64,000 bases of DNA from Streptomyces naganishii JCM 4654. Its GTDB lineage: Bacteria; Actinomycetota; Actinomycetes; Streptomycetales; Streptomycetaceae. Below the pieces are notes generated by a model that searched no databases, was not told where the DNA came from, and worked only from the letters and a program-made list of their open reading frames with translations. Position 1 is the first letter of the stretch, and the number at the start of each line of letters is the position of its first letter. Both the position numbers and the translations under genes were made by a program. Location: positions 523,444 through 587,443 of the forward strand of contig NZ_BMVF01000002.1 of NCBI RefSeq assembly GCF_014650575.1, given 5' to 3'. This document shows, piece by piece, positions 24,981 to 35,534 of this stretch.

Positions 24981-25940
24981 TCAGCGGTCCGGTTCGGGGT
25001 CGCGCAGCCAGTTGATGAGTTCGGTGGAGAACGCCACCGGGTCCTCCTCGTGCGGAAAGTGGCCGAGGCCGTCGAACAGGCGCCAGCGGTACGGCGCCTC
25101 GACGTACTGCCCGGAGCCCGCCGCGCTGCGGGTGCGCACCACGGGGTCCAGGGAGCCGTGCAGATGCAGTGTGGGCACGCGCACGGGCCGCTTCATCCTG
25201 CGGTAGAACTGGATGCCGTCCGGACGCGCCAGCGAGCGCACCAGCCAGCGGTACGGCTCGATGGAGCAGTGCGCCGTCGAGGGGATGCAGATCGCCCGGC
25301 GGTACGTCTCCACCGCCTCGTCGTCCGGCAGCCGCGGCCCCGACCAGTCCCGTACCAGACGGGCCACCAGGGCGCCGTCGTCGGCGATCAGCCGGCGCTC
25401 GGGCAGCCAGGGGCGCTGGAAACCCCAGATGTACGAACTCGCCGCCGTCTGGCGGGCGTCGGCGAGCATGGCGGAGCGCCAGCGGCGCGGGTGCGGCATG
25501 GAGGCCACGGCGAGGCGCCGTACGAGCTTGGGGCGCATCGCCGCCGCCGTCCACGCCAGGTAGCCGCCGAGGTCGTGGCCGACCAGGGCGGCGTCGGGCT
25601 CGCCCAGGGAGCGGATCACACCGGTGATGTCGAGGGCGAGGTTGGCCGGGTCGTAGCCGCGCGGGGTGCGGTCGCTGCCGCCCACCCCGCGCAGGTCCAT
25701 CGCCACGGCGCGGAAACCGGCGTCGGCGAGGGCGGTCAGCTGGTGCCGCCACGCCCACCAGTACTGCGGGAAGCCGTGCAGCAGCAGCACCAGCGGCCCG
25801 TCGCCGAGCTCGGCGATGTGGAAGCGCGCGCCGTTGGCGGCGACGTCCCGGTGGGTGACCTTACGGCCGCCCGGGAGGTCGATCCGTACGATCTGCGCCG
25901 GCTGGGTCGATTGCGCCGAAGGGGTGGCGGGCTCCGTCAT
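24981..25940 (-). CDS. Alpha/beta hydrolase, epoxide-hydrolase-like
   Basis: 319 residues. The oxyanion loop LLHGFPQYWWAWRHQ and nucleophile elbow ALVGHDLGGYLAW, with Asp rather than Ser, are characteristic of epoxide hydrolases and haloalkane dehalogenases; the late Asp lies near LHGSLDPVV and the His in GLGHFPHEEDP. A cap domain carries tyrosines (IWGF..., SIEPYRW) that could protonate an epoxide. The ATG overlaps the stop of the upstream holin-X-like gene. The substrate is unknown. No signal peptide. Confidence 0.88.
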   Translation of the reverse strand: MTEPATPSAQSTQPAQIVRIDLPGGRKVTHRDVAANGARFHIAELGDGPLVLLLHGFPQYWWAWRHQLTALADAGFRAVAMDLRGVGGSDRTPRGYDPANLALDITGVIRSLGEPDAALVGHDLGGYLAWTAAAMRPKLVRRLAVASMPHPRRWRSAMLADARQTAASSYIWGFQRPWLPERRLIADDGALVARLVRDWSGPRLPDDEAVETYRRAICIPSTAHCSIEPYRWLVRSLARPDGIQFYRRMKRPVRVPTLHLHGSLDPVVRTRSAAGSGQYVEAPYRWRLFDGLGHFPHEEDPVAFSTELINWLRDPEPDR

Positions 25941-26431
25941 GAGGACGAGCGTGCCACAGCCTCGATCGCCTGGGGGGCCCGGTCCTCGAGAGCGGGGGTC
26001 TCGGGACGCGGATGCGGCTTGGCCTTCTGGAGCACTCCGGCCGTCTCCTTCACCGAAGCGGCGACCTTCTGCGGGCCCTTGCTCTTCTTGGCCTTCTTCG
26101 CGAAGACCACGCCGATCAGGGCGAGGCCGCCGGCGACGAGGACGTTGGCGGCGAAGGACAGCAGGAAGCAGACCGCGAGGTTCCAGCCGCTCCAGGTCCG
26201 GATCCCGTACGCGAGCGCGAAGTTGAGCATCGGCAGGGAGAACAGCAGCAGCACGCCGGCCGCGCTGAACGCGCCGCCGCTGGTGGCGCCCCGCTTGACG
26301 TCCTGCTTCAGCTGGGCCTTGGCCAGCGCGATCTCGTCGTGCACCAGCGCCGACAATTCGGTCGTCGCCGAGGCGAACAGCTGGCCGATGCTGCGTTCGG
26401 CGCCGACCGGGCTGCCGTCGGGTGCGCTCAT
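25937..26431 (-). CDS. Holin-X / DUF1469-like membrane protein
   Basis: 164 residues. An amphipathic N-terminal helix (QLFASATTELSALVHDEIAL), then two long transmembrane segments (about 55-80 and 88-115), then a Lys-rich tail. This is the arrangement of the actinobacterial putative holin-X family, which despite its name is not tied to phages. It overlaps the epoxide-hydrolase-like gene by four bases. The function is unknown; a structural role at the membrane is the usual guess. Confidence 0.82.
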   Translation of the reverse strand: MSAPDGSPVGAERSIGQLFASATTELSALVHDEIALAKAQLKQDVKRGATSGGAFSAAGVLLLFSLPMLNFALAYGIRTWSGWNLAVCFLLSFAANVLVAGGLALIGVVFAKKAKKSKGPQKVAASVKETAGVLQKAKPHPRPETPALEDRAPQAIEAVARSSS

Positions 26432-26524
26432 CGCGGTCTCCCTCTCCTGCTCCTGCGTGGACCTGGCCGCGCTGCTTCGCGACCTGTCTTTTGTACCGTC
26501 TGTCTTTTGTACTGTCCCGTCAGA

Positions 26525-27964
26525 TCATGCCGGACCGTCCTTCTCCCCGCCTGCCCCGCCCGGCACTTCGGCAAGCCGCTTTGCCCGTTCGGCCGCCTTC
26601 TCGCGGGCGAGGCGGCGGTGCTCGGCGGCCCTGCGCTCCAGGATGGCGGCCATCCGCAGGTGGTAGTCGGGGTCGTCCTGCTCGTACACGTCGGGGACGC
26701 CGTCGAGGTCGTCGTCCCGCTCCTCGGCCTCCCACAGCCGCCGGTAGCGGGCGTTGCGCACCTTCAGCAGTACGGTGGCGAACGCGGCCGCGATCAGGGA
26801 GCCGACGAGGACGGCGGCCTTGACCTCGTCGGTCAGCGTCGCGTCGCCCTGGAAGGCGAGCTCGCCGATCAGCAGGGAGACGGTGAAGCCGATCCCGGCG
26901 AGCGTGGCGAGGGCGAAGACGTCGGCCCAGGCCAGGTCGTCGCTGAGCGAGGCGCGGGTGAAGCGCGCGGTGAGCCAGGTCCCGCCGAAGATGCCGGCCG
27001 CCTTGCCGACGACCAGGCCGAGCACGACACCCAGCGTCTCCGGCCTGGTGAACACGTCCGCGAGCGCCCCGCCCGAGATCGACACACCCGCGCTGAACAG
27101 CGCGAACAAGGGCACGGCCAGGCCCGCCGACAGGGGGCGCACGAGGTGTTCGACGCGCTCGCCCGGGGAGTGCTCCTCGCCCTCCCGTGTGGTGCAGCGC
27201 AGCATCAGGCCCATCGCGACGCCGGCGATGGTGGCGTGCACGCCGCTGTTGTACATCAGTGCCCAGACGACCAGCGCCAGCGGCACGTACACATACCAGC
27301 CGCGTACGCCCCGCCGCAGCAGCAGCCAGAAGAGGACGAGGCCGGCGACGGCCCCGCCGAGCGCGGCGAAGTTCAGCCGGCCGGTGAAGAAGACCGCGAT
27401 GATCAGGATGGCGAACAGGTCGTCGACGACCGCCAGGGTCAGCAGGAAGGCGCGCAGCGCGCTGGGCAGCGAGGTGCCGATGACCGCGAGCACGGCGAGC
27501 GCGAAAGCGATGTCGGTCGCGGTGGGCACCGCCCAGCCGGCCTGCGCGCCGCCTCCCGCGAGGTTGGTCAGGGCGTAGACGGCCGCGGGCGTCGCCATGC
27601 CGCACAGCGCGGCCACGACGGGCAGCGCGGCGGCCCTCGGGTCCTTGAGGTCGCCCGCGACCAGTTCGCGCTTGAGCTCGATACCGGCGACGAAGAAGAA
27701 CACCGCGAGGAGTCCGTCGGCGGCCCAGTGCTCCACCGACAGGTCGAGGCCGAGGGCGGCGGGGCCGAAGTGGAAGCGGGCCACGCTCTCGTAGCTCGCG
27801 TGCAGGGCCGGGAGGTTCGCCCAGACGAGGGCGGCGATCGCGGCGAGGAGCAGCAGGACGCCGCCGACCGTCTCGGTGCGCAGCGCTTCCGCGACGAAGT
27901 TCCGCTCGGGCAGGGACAGGCGTCCGAGGACTTTGCGGGCGGGGGTGGTGCGGGGCGCGGCCAC
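26525..27964 (-). CDS. nhaA: NhaA Na+/H+ antiporter
   Basis: 479 residues. Twelve predicted membrane segments with the NhaA motifs FFFVAGIELKRELVAGDL, AVPTATDIAFALAVLAVIG (essential Asp) and LAVVDDLFAILIIAVFF (the adjacent Asp pair that binds Na+). It exchanges sodium for protons across the membrane. The C-terminal 60 residues are a charged cytoplasmic tail (RRAAEHRRLAREKAAERAKR), longer than in E. coli NhaA. GGAGG lies 6 bases before the GTG start. Confidence 0.95.
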   Translation of the reverse strand: MAAPRTTPARKVLGRLSLPERNFVAEALRTETVGGVLLLLAAIAALVWANLPALHASYESVARFHFGPAALGLDLSVEHWAADGLLAVFFFVAGIELKRELVAGDLKDPRAAALPVVAALCGMATPAAVYALTNLAGGGAQAGWAVPTATDIAFALAVLAVIGTSLPSALRAFLLTLAVVDDLFAILIIAVFFTGRLNFAALGGAVAGLVLFWLLLRRGVRGWYVYVPLALVVWALMYNSGVHATIAGVAMGLMLRCTTREGEEHSPGERVEHLVRPLSAGLAVPLFALFSAGVSISGGALADVFTRPETLGVVLGLVVGKAAGIFGGTWLTARFTRASLSDDLAWADVFALATLAGIGFTVSLLIGELAFQGDATLTDEVKAAVLVGSLIAAAFATVLLKVRNARYRRLWEAEERDDDLDGVPDVYEQDDPDYHLRMAAILERRAAEHRRLAREKAAERAKRLAEVPGGAGGEKDGPA

Positions 27965-28180
27965 GGGAACCTCCGGTCGGTGGGCAGGACGGATCGCGTG
28001 CCGACCAGACTTCCCGGCGCACCTGAGGAGCTTCAGCCTGGGCTGGAGCCATGTGTTGAGTTGTCGCTTTGCTTACTTTACCTAAGGTGGGGCGGGCGGG
28101 TGCGTCCGTCGTACTTCCGGCGGGTGCCCGAGCCGCGGAGCCGTGAGGCCGCGGGGACGCTGCGCGGTCGCGAGGACGCG

Positions 28181-28221
28181 GGAAGGGGCACCCGGCGCGT
28201 GTGCGACCGGGTGCCCCTTCC
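28181..28221 (-). terminator. 15-bp hairpin terminator after acsA
   Basis: GGAAGGGGCACCCGG pairs exactly with CCGGGTGCCCCTTCC across an 11-base loop, 10 bases past the acsA stop codon. It can also end transcription on the opposite strand. Confidence 0.88.
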
Positions 28222-28230
28222 GGATCGGGC

Positions 28231-30186
<1,956 letters not shown>

Positions 30187-30547
30187 GACATCTCCCTTTC
30201 TCAGGGTGTCCGTTGTGTCCCAGGCCACAGCTCATCAGACCTGGGGGGCGGATGACAAGGGCCGACGGAGAATTGGTTTAGACCTGTTGGTGAAACGTTT
30301 GCACAGTCGCGCGCTCGGAGGCACGCGGCCGGGTGTCACTTCCTCCCACGGACGGCGGGCCGCCCAAGTTCAGCACGGTCCTCCGGTCCGCCTCCGCGAG
30401 TACGCACCCGCCGGGCGTGTCGCCCGCCGGGAGGGCCACCCGCCGGGAGGGTCGTCCGGCAGGCGGGTCGCCCGGTGGGCGGGTCACCTCCGGCAGGGTC
30501 GCCCGGCAGGCGGGTCGCCCGGCGAGTGGGCGCCCGGCGGGTGGGTC
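30187..30547. other. Intergenic region with G/C-rich short repeats
   Basis: About 360 bases. The acsA promoter must lie at the left end (30190-30300, relatively AT-rich). From about 30410 the sequence is built from imperfect copies of CCGGCAGGCGGGTCGCCCGG-like words, including GCCGGGAGGG twice and GGCAGGCGGGTCGCCCGG twice. No gene is supported. Confidence 0.55.
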
Positions 30548-32908
30548 TCACACCTTCGTCGGCCTGCCTTCCGTCGCCGCCACTGCCGTGAACACCATCT
30601 CGCCGTCCGCCTCCGTGAGCAGGTAGGCCTGGGCCTCGCCTACGTGGAAGTACATTCCGTGCAGCTCGAGCAGGCCCGTGCGCAGGGCCCGGGCGACACA
30701 GCCGTGGGCGCGCAGGTGCTCCAGCTGCTGCACGACGTTGGCCAGGCCCAGCCGCTCGGCTTCGTCGACGGGCCGCGGGCCGGTCTCGTCCGCCGGCCGG
30801 AGCCCGGGGCCGTCACCCCGGCCCAGCCGCGCCAGGCTCGGCAGCCCGTGCCGCAGCCACCTGCCGAGCGGGGTGTGCTCGGGCAGGGACCCGGCCCCGT
30901 GGTCCGGGCCGTTGCCGAGCAGGGCCTGCATCGCCCCGCACCCGGAGTGGCCGCACACCGTGATGGAGCGCACGCCGAGCACCTCCACCGCGTACTCGAT
31001 CGCCGCCGCCACCGAGTCGTCCCCGCCCTCCTCGCCCGGTGGCGGCACCAGATTGCCCACATTCCGCACGACGAACAGGTCGCCGGGGCCGCTTGCGGTG
31101 ATCATCGAGGTGACCAGCCGCGAGTCGGCGCAGGTGAGGAAGAGCTGGGACGGCCGCTGCCCCTCGCGCGCCAGCCGCGCCAGTTCCTCGCGCACATGGG
31201 GTGCGGTGGCGCGCTGGAACGTGCCGATGCCGTGCGCGAGCTGGAACGTGCCGGCGTCGCGGGGAAGCCGGGGCGCGCGCGGGCCACCCTCGCACTGGTG
31301 GTTGCGCCAGGGCGTCCACGGCCGGCAGCGGCAGCCCGTGCCGTCCGGGGCGGCGGGCTCGGCGATGCGGACTCCGGCCCGGCGGCCGGTGAGCTCCACG
31401 GACCCACCCTGCGCGGTGTGCGTGCGCTGCCAGTCCTGCAGTGACTCGTATGCCGCGTGGTCCATGAACGAGCCGTCCAGCTCGACGACCGCGTCGGCCT
31501 CGTGGGGCACGAGGTGCAGGGCCCGGCTGAGCCGTGGCACCGCGAGGAACGTCAACTGCCCTCGTACTCGTACGTGGTGGACTCCTTCCCTTACGTCGTG
31601 GGTGATGCGCGTGCGGGCGAGGCGGTGCAGGGCGACGGCGACGGCCACGGCGATCCCGAGGGCCACGCCCTGGAGGACGCCGAGGGCCACCACGCCGAGG
31701 GCGGTGGCGGCGTACACCAGCACCTCGCGGTGGCGGGTCACCGTGCGGATGTGGTGCAGGGACACCATCTGGATGCCGACGGCCATCACCAAGGCGGCGA
31801 GCGAGGCGAGCGGGATGTGCTCCAGGACCGGGACCATCAGCAGCGCGGCGATCACTACGAGAACGCCGTGCAGCATCGTGGAGTTCCGGCTGACGGCGCC
31901 GGCTCGCACATTCGCCGTGCTGCGCACCGCCACCCCGGCGACCGGCAGTCCGCCGAGCGCGCCGGAGACGACGTTGGCGGCGCCCTGACCGAGCAGTTCC
32001 CGGTCCAGGTTCGAGCGTGCGGGGCGGGCGGCCGGGTCCGGGCGGCCCGCGACCAGCTTGTCCACCGCGACCGCGCCGAGCAGTGACTGCACGCTGCACA
32101 CCAGCGTGGTGCTGAGCACCGCGGCGGCCAGCCCGAGGACGGGTCCCCGCGGCAGCCCGGCCAGCGCGTGGCTGCTCCAGGAGGGCAGGCCGACCCTGGG
32201 CAGGGCAAGTCCGGTGAAGGCGGCCACCGCGGTGGCCCCGGCGACGGCGACGAGCGCGGCCGGCACCCGGCGCAGCAGCAGCCCGGGCCGGCCGGGCAGC
32301 CGCGGCCAGAGCACCAGGAGGGCCAGGGTCAGGGCGCCGGCGGCGAGGGCGGCGGGGTCGAGGGAGGCCAGCTGGGCGGGCAGTGCGCGCAGGTTGTCGG
32401 TCACGGAACTCTGCGGATTGCCGCCGAGGACGATGTGCAGCTGGGCGACGGCGATGGTCACACCGATCCCGGCGAGCATGCCGTGTACGACGGCGGGGCT
32501 GACGGCGAGTGCGCCGCGGGCCACGCGCAGGCAGCCGAGGAGCAGTTGGGCGAGGCCGGCGAGGACGGTGATGGCGCAGGTCGTTCGCCATCCGTAGCGG
32601 TGGATCAGGTCGGCGGTGACCACCGTGAGGCCCGCGGCGGGGCCGCTGACCTGGAGGGGGCAGCCGCCGAGCCGGCCGGCGACGAGTCCGCCGACGGCGG
32701 CGGCCACGAGGCCCGCCTGGAGCGGGGCGCCGGTGGCGAGGGCGATGCCGAGGGAGAGGGGCAGGGCGATCAGGAAGACGGAGACGGCGGCCGACAGGTC
32801 GGCGCCCGCGAGACGGGGCCGGCGCGTGCGCCGGGGCGGGCTGTGCGGCGGGTGGGACCGCTCGGTCCGAGCGGCGTCGGTGGTGCGGGTGGGGACGCAG
32901 GACGACAT
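30548..32908 (-). CDS. SulP transporter fused to beta-carbonic anhydrase
   Basis: 786 residues. The N-terminal SulP permease (about 35-450) has ten or more hydrophobic segments with the motif GLVAGRLGGCPLQVSGPAAG and a STAS-like segment at about 455-525 (ELDGSFMDHAAYESLQ). The C-terminal third is a beta-carbonic anhydrase: zinc Cys in FLTCADSRLV and HxxC in TVCGHSGCGAMQAL. The fusion suggests uptake of bicarbonate (or another anion) linked to hydration of CO2 at the cytoplasmic face. GGAGGAG lies 9 bases before the ATG. The substrate is inferred from the fusion partner. Confidence 0.92.
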   Translation of the reverse strand: MSSCVPTRTTDAARTERSHPPHSPPRRTRRPRLAGADLSAAVSVFLIALPLSLGIALATGAPLQAGLVAAAVGGLVAGRLGGCPLQVSGPAAGLTVVTADLIHRYGWRTTCAITVLAGLAQLLLGCLRVARGALAVSPAVVHGMLAGIGVTIAVAQLHIVLGGNPQSSVTDNLRALPAQLASLDPAALAAGALTLALLVLWPRLPGRPGLLLRRVPAALVAVAGATAVAAFTGLALPRVGLPSWSSHALAGLPRGPVLGLAAAVLSTTLVCSVQSLLGAVAVDKLVAGRPDPAARPARSNLDRELLGQGAANVVSGALGGLPVAGVAVRSTANVRAGAVSRNSTMLHGVLVVIAALLMVPVLEHIPLASLAALVMAVGIQMVSLHHIRTVTRHREVLVYAATALGVVALGVLQGVALGIAVAVAVALHRLARTRITHDVREGVHHVRVRGQLTFLAVPRLSRALHLVPHEADAVVELDGSFMDHAAYESLQDWQRTHTAQGGSVELTGRRAGVRIAEPAAPDGTGCRCRPWTPWRNHQCEGGPRAPRLPRDAGTFQLAHGIGTFQRATAPHVREELARLAREGQRPSQLFLTCADSRLVTSMITASGPGDLFVVRNVGNLVPPPGEEGGDDSVAAAIEYAVEVLGVRSITVCGHSGCGAMQALLGNGPDHGAGSLPEHTPLGRWLRHGLPSLARLGRGDGPGLRPADETGPRPVDEAERLGLANVVQQLEHLRAHGCVARALRTGLLELHGMYFHVGEAQAYLLTEADGEMVFTAVAATEGRPTKV

Positions 32909-33171
32909 GTTCCGGTCTCCTCCGGTCAGCAGGGATCAGCCGAATCACGCTGAGTAAAGCGATCGTAATGCAACGTAAAGTTCATCTCTGGATTCTTGGC
33001 GCGAATGGATTATCGAATCACCTCGAAGGGTGAAGTGAGCTTTTTATCGGCTTGTCGTATTAATTCCGCCCCTTCTTCGTGCGACCTTGGCGGCGCTGCC
33101 GGCCCGCCCGGCACACCACCAGCACGCGCCGTCTCGGCGTTGGACGAGAGAAGGAAGAAGGTGGGCGGAAC

Positions 33172-34434
33172 ATGGCCGCCACCCAGAGGATCGCCGCGGG
33201 GGTCGTCGCCGCCGCGGCCTGCGCCTCGTCGCTCGCCGGTTGTGCGAGTGGCACGAGCGCTCCCCCCAAGCAGGGCGCGCACGGCGCACAGAAGGGCGCC
33301 CCGGCGCCCGGGAGCGTCGTCCGCCTGATCGGGGACGGGTCGACCGCGTACACCGGAGCACAGCCGCACCTGCCCAGACCCGAGCGGCTCAGGTCCGGCG
33401 AGAAGCCCCCGCAGTTCGTCGTGTTCTCCTGGGACGGCGCGGGCGAGGACAGCCAGAAGCTGTTCTCCCACTTCCGCAAGGTGGCCAAGGCCAACAACGC
33501 GACGATGACGTACTTCCTCAGCGGCGTGTACATGCTGCCGGAGGAGAAGCGCGACCTGTACCACCCCCCGCAGCACGCGCCGGGCGCTTCGGAGATCGGC
33601 TTCAACGACGAGAAGGGCATCGCCGACACCGCCAAGCAGGTGCGCCTGGCCTGGCTGGAGGGCAACGAGATCGGCACCCACTTCAACGGCCACTTCTGCG
33701 GCCCGGACGGCGGGGTGGGCCAGTGGTCGGTCGACGAGTGGAAGAGCGAGATCGCCCAGGCCAAGGACTTCGTGAAGACCTGGAAGACCAACAGCGGCCT
33801 GAAGAACCTGGCCCCGCTGCCCTTCGACTACGACAAGGAGCTCATCGGCGCCCGCACGCCCTGCCTGGAGGGCCAGAAGAACTTCGTGAAGGCGGCGAGC
33901 CAGCTCGGCTTCCGCTACGACAGCAGCGGGGTGAACAACCAGATCTGGCCGAAGAAACGTTCCGGCTTGTGGGACCTGTCCATGCAGCTGGTGCCCTTCC
34001 CCGGTCACACCTTCGAGCAGCTGACCATGGACTACAACTTCATGGTCAACCAGTCGGGCACCCGCACCCAGGGCGACCCCGACAAGTTCGACTACTGGGG
34101 CGACCAGATGCGCGACGGCCTGCTCAAGGGCTTCTACCGGGCCTACGACGGCAACCGCGCGCCTCTGGTCATCGGCAACCACTTCGAGTCCTGGAACGGC
34201 GGCACGTACATGCGCGCCGTCGAGGACGTCGTGAAGGAGGTGTGCAACAAGCCCGAGGTGCGCTGCGTCTCCTTCCGGCAGCTGGCCGACTGGCTGGACG
34301 CCCAGGACCCGCAGACCCTCGCCAAGCTGCGTGAGCTGAAGGTCGGCGAGACCCCCAAGCAGGGCTGGGCGTCCTTCCTGTCGGGCCGGCCGGCCCCGGC
34401 CCCCAAGGGCGTGCCCGGGGCGCCCAGGCCGTAG
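33172..34434 (+). CDS. Polysaccharide-deacetylase-like lipoprotein
   Basis: 420 residues. A signal peptide ends in the lipobox SLAGCAS, so the protein is probably lipid-anchored outside the cell. Traces of a NodB-type fold are visible: FVVFSWDGAGED at the first Asp motif and GNEIGTHFNGHFCG at the HxxxH metal motif, followed by late LVIGNHFESWNGG. The family acts on N-acetylated glycans such as peptidoglycan or chitin. The first motif departs from the TFDDG consensus, so activity is uncertain. An AAGGAAGAAGG stretch precedes the ATG. It converges on the ATPase gene with 7 bases between stops. Confidence 0.82.
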   Translation: MAATQRIAAGVVAAAACASSLAGCASGTSAPPKQGAHGAQKGAPAPGSVVRLIGDGSTAYTGAQPHLPRPERLRSGEKPPQFVVFSWDGAGEDSQKLFSHFRKVAKANNATMTYFLSGVYMLPEEKRDLYHPPQHAPGASEIGFNDEKGIADTAKQVRLAWLEGNEIGTHFNGHFCGPDGGVGQWSVDEWKSEIAQAKDFVKTWKTNSGLKNLAPLPFDYDKELIGARTPCLEGQKNFVKAASQLGFRYDSSGVNNQIWPKKRSGLWDLSMQLVPFPGHTFEQLTMDYNFMVNQSGTRTQGDPDKFDYWGDQMRDGLLKGFYRAYDGNRAPLVIGNHFESWNGGTYMRAVEDVVKEVCNKPEVRCVSFRQLADWLDAQDPQTLAKLRELKVGETPKQGWASFLSGRPAPAPKGVPGAPRP

Positions 34435-34441
34435 CCGAACG

Positions 34442-35422
34442 TCAGGCGGTGGCGGTGACGTCCTCGCCGAGCACGAAGCCGGGGTCGATCTGCGCCGCCA
34501 GGTCGGCCCCGGTGCGCTCGTTGCCCCACGCGGTGGCGTTCTTGAGGTGGAAGTGTGCCATCTGGCGGGTGTAGCGGTGCCAGTCGCGCAGTTCGTACGT
34601 GGCGTCGGCGGCGACCTGGAGGGTGCGCAGGGCACGGCGGTTGGCGTCCTCCAGGAACTCGAACCGGGGCGGCCGGCCCTTCTCCATGGCGCGCACCCAG
34701 TCCGAGTGCCCGACGGTCACCAGAAGGTCGTCCCCGGTCTCGGCGCGCAGGAAGTCGACGTCGTCGCGGCCCTGCACCTTGTTGCCGACGACCCGGAGGA
34801 CGACGCCGAAGTCGCGGGCGTACTCCCTGTACTGGCGGTGGACGGAGACCCCCTTCCGGGTCGGCTCGGCGACGAGGAACGTCATGTCGAAGCGGGTGAA
34901 CAGGCCGGAGGCGAAGGAGTCCGAGCCGGCCGTCATGTCGACGACCACGTACTCCTCGGGGCCGTCCACCAGGTGGTTCAGGAACAGCTCCACCGCGCCC
35001 GTCTTGGAGTGGTAGCAGGCGACCCCGAGGTCGGCGTCGGTGAAAGGACCCGTGACCATCAAACGGACGGCGCCGCCGTCGAGTTCCACCTCCCGGGCGC
35101 AGGCGTCGTAGACGGGGTTGTCCTCGCGCACCCGCAGCAGGCGCGATCCCTCGCCGGGCGGGGTGGTCTTGATCATCGTCTCGGCAGAGGCGATACGGGG
35201 ATTCGTGCCGCGCAGGTACTCCTTGATCAGCGGCAGGTGGTCGCCCAGGGCGGGCAGCGCGGCGGCCTCCGCCTCGTCCAGGCCGAGCGCGGCTCCCAGG
35301 TGCTGGTTGATGTCGGCGTCGATCGCGACGACGGGTGCGCCGGTGGCGGCGAGATGGCGGACGAACAGCGAGGACAGGGTGGTCTTGCCGCTGCCGCCCT
35401 TCCCGACGAAAGCAATTTTCAT
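34442..35422 (-). CDS. MinD/CooC-like P-loop ATPase
   Basis: 326 residues. The deviant Walker A GKGGSGKTTLSSL lies at 8-16, followed by VVAIDADINQHLG (switch I-like) and YVVVDMTAGSDSFASGLFTR. CooC-like proteins insert metals into enzymes; MinD/ParA relatives position cell components. No partner gene identifies which applies. The ATG at 35422 has TACGCT 8 bases upstream and no ribosome site, so it may be leaderless; a GTG six bases upstream is an alternative start. It is divergent from the Fic-like gene. Confidence 0.85.
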   Translation of the reverse strand: MKIAFVGKGGSGKTTLSSLFVRHLAATGAPVVAIDADINQHLGAALGLDEAEAAALPALGDHLPLIKEYLRGTNPRIASAETMIKTTPPGEGSRLLRVREDNPVYDACAREVELDGGAVRLMVTGPFTDADLGVACYHSKTGAVELFLNHLVDGPEEYVVVDMTAGSDSFASGLFTRFDMTFLVAEPTRKGVSVHRQYREYARDFGVVLRVVGNKVQGRDDVDFLRAETGDDLLVTVGHSDWVRAMEKGRPPRFEFLEDANRRALRTLQVAADATYELRDWHRYTRQMAHFHLKNATAWGNERTGADLAAQIDPGFVLGEDVTATA

Positions 35423-35512
35423 GTTCACGAAGCGTAGTCGTACCTAAGCTCTCAGTGGTCGGAAGGGTGAAGAAGACCACTCCTTCGTGGGGCGGGCCGC
35501 CGGGGTGCGTAG

Positions 35513-35534
35513 TGTCGTACTCATGAGTACGACA
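35513..35534. promoter_or_regulatory. Perfect 22-bp palindrome over a start codon, candidate operator
   Basis: TGTCGTACTCA is followed directly by its exact reverse complement, TGAGTACGACA. The centre lies within the CATGAG that contains the ATG of the next gene, and the left arm overlaps a -10-like TAGTGT hexamer. A dimeric repressor bound here would block initiation of the leaderless transcript. The protein that binds is unknown. Confidence 0.6.

Noticed and set aside
25937..26431. Holin-like protein as evidence of a prophage
   Set aside because: Holin-X proteins are ordinary chromosomal membrane proteins in actinobacteria, and no phage genes are nearby.
30333..30626. Plus-strand frame over the GC repeats before the SulP fusion gene
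   Set aside because: Pure low-complexity Gly/Arg/Pro and overlaps the end of the real gene.
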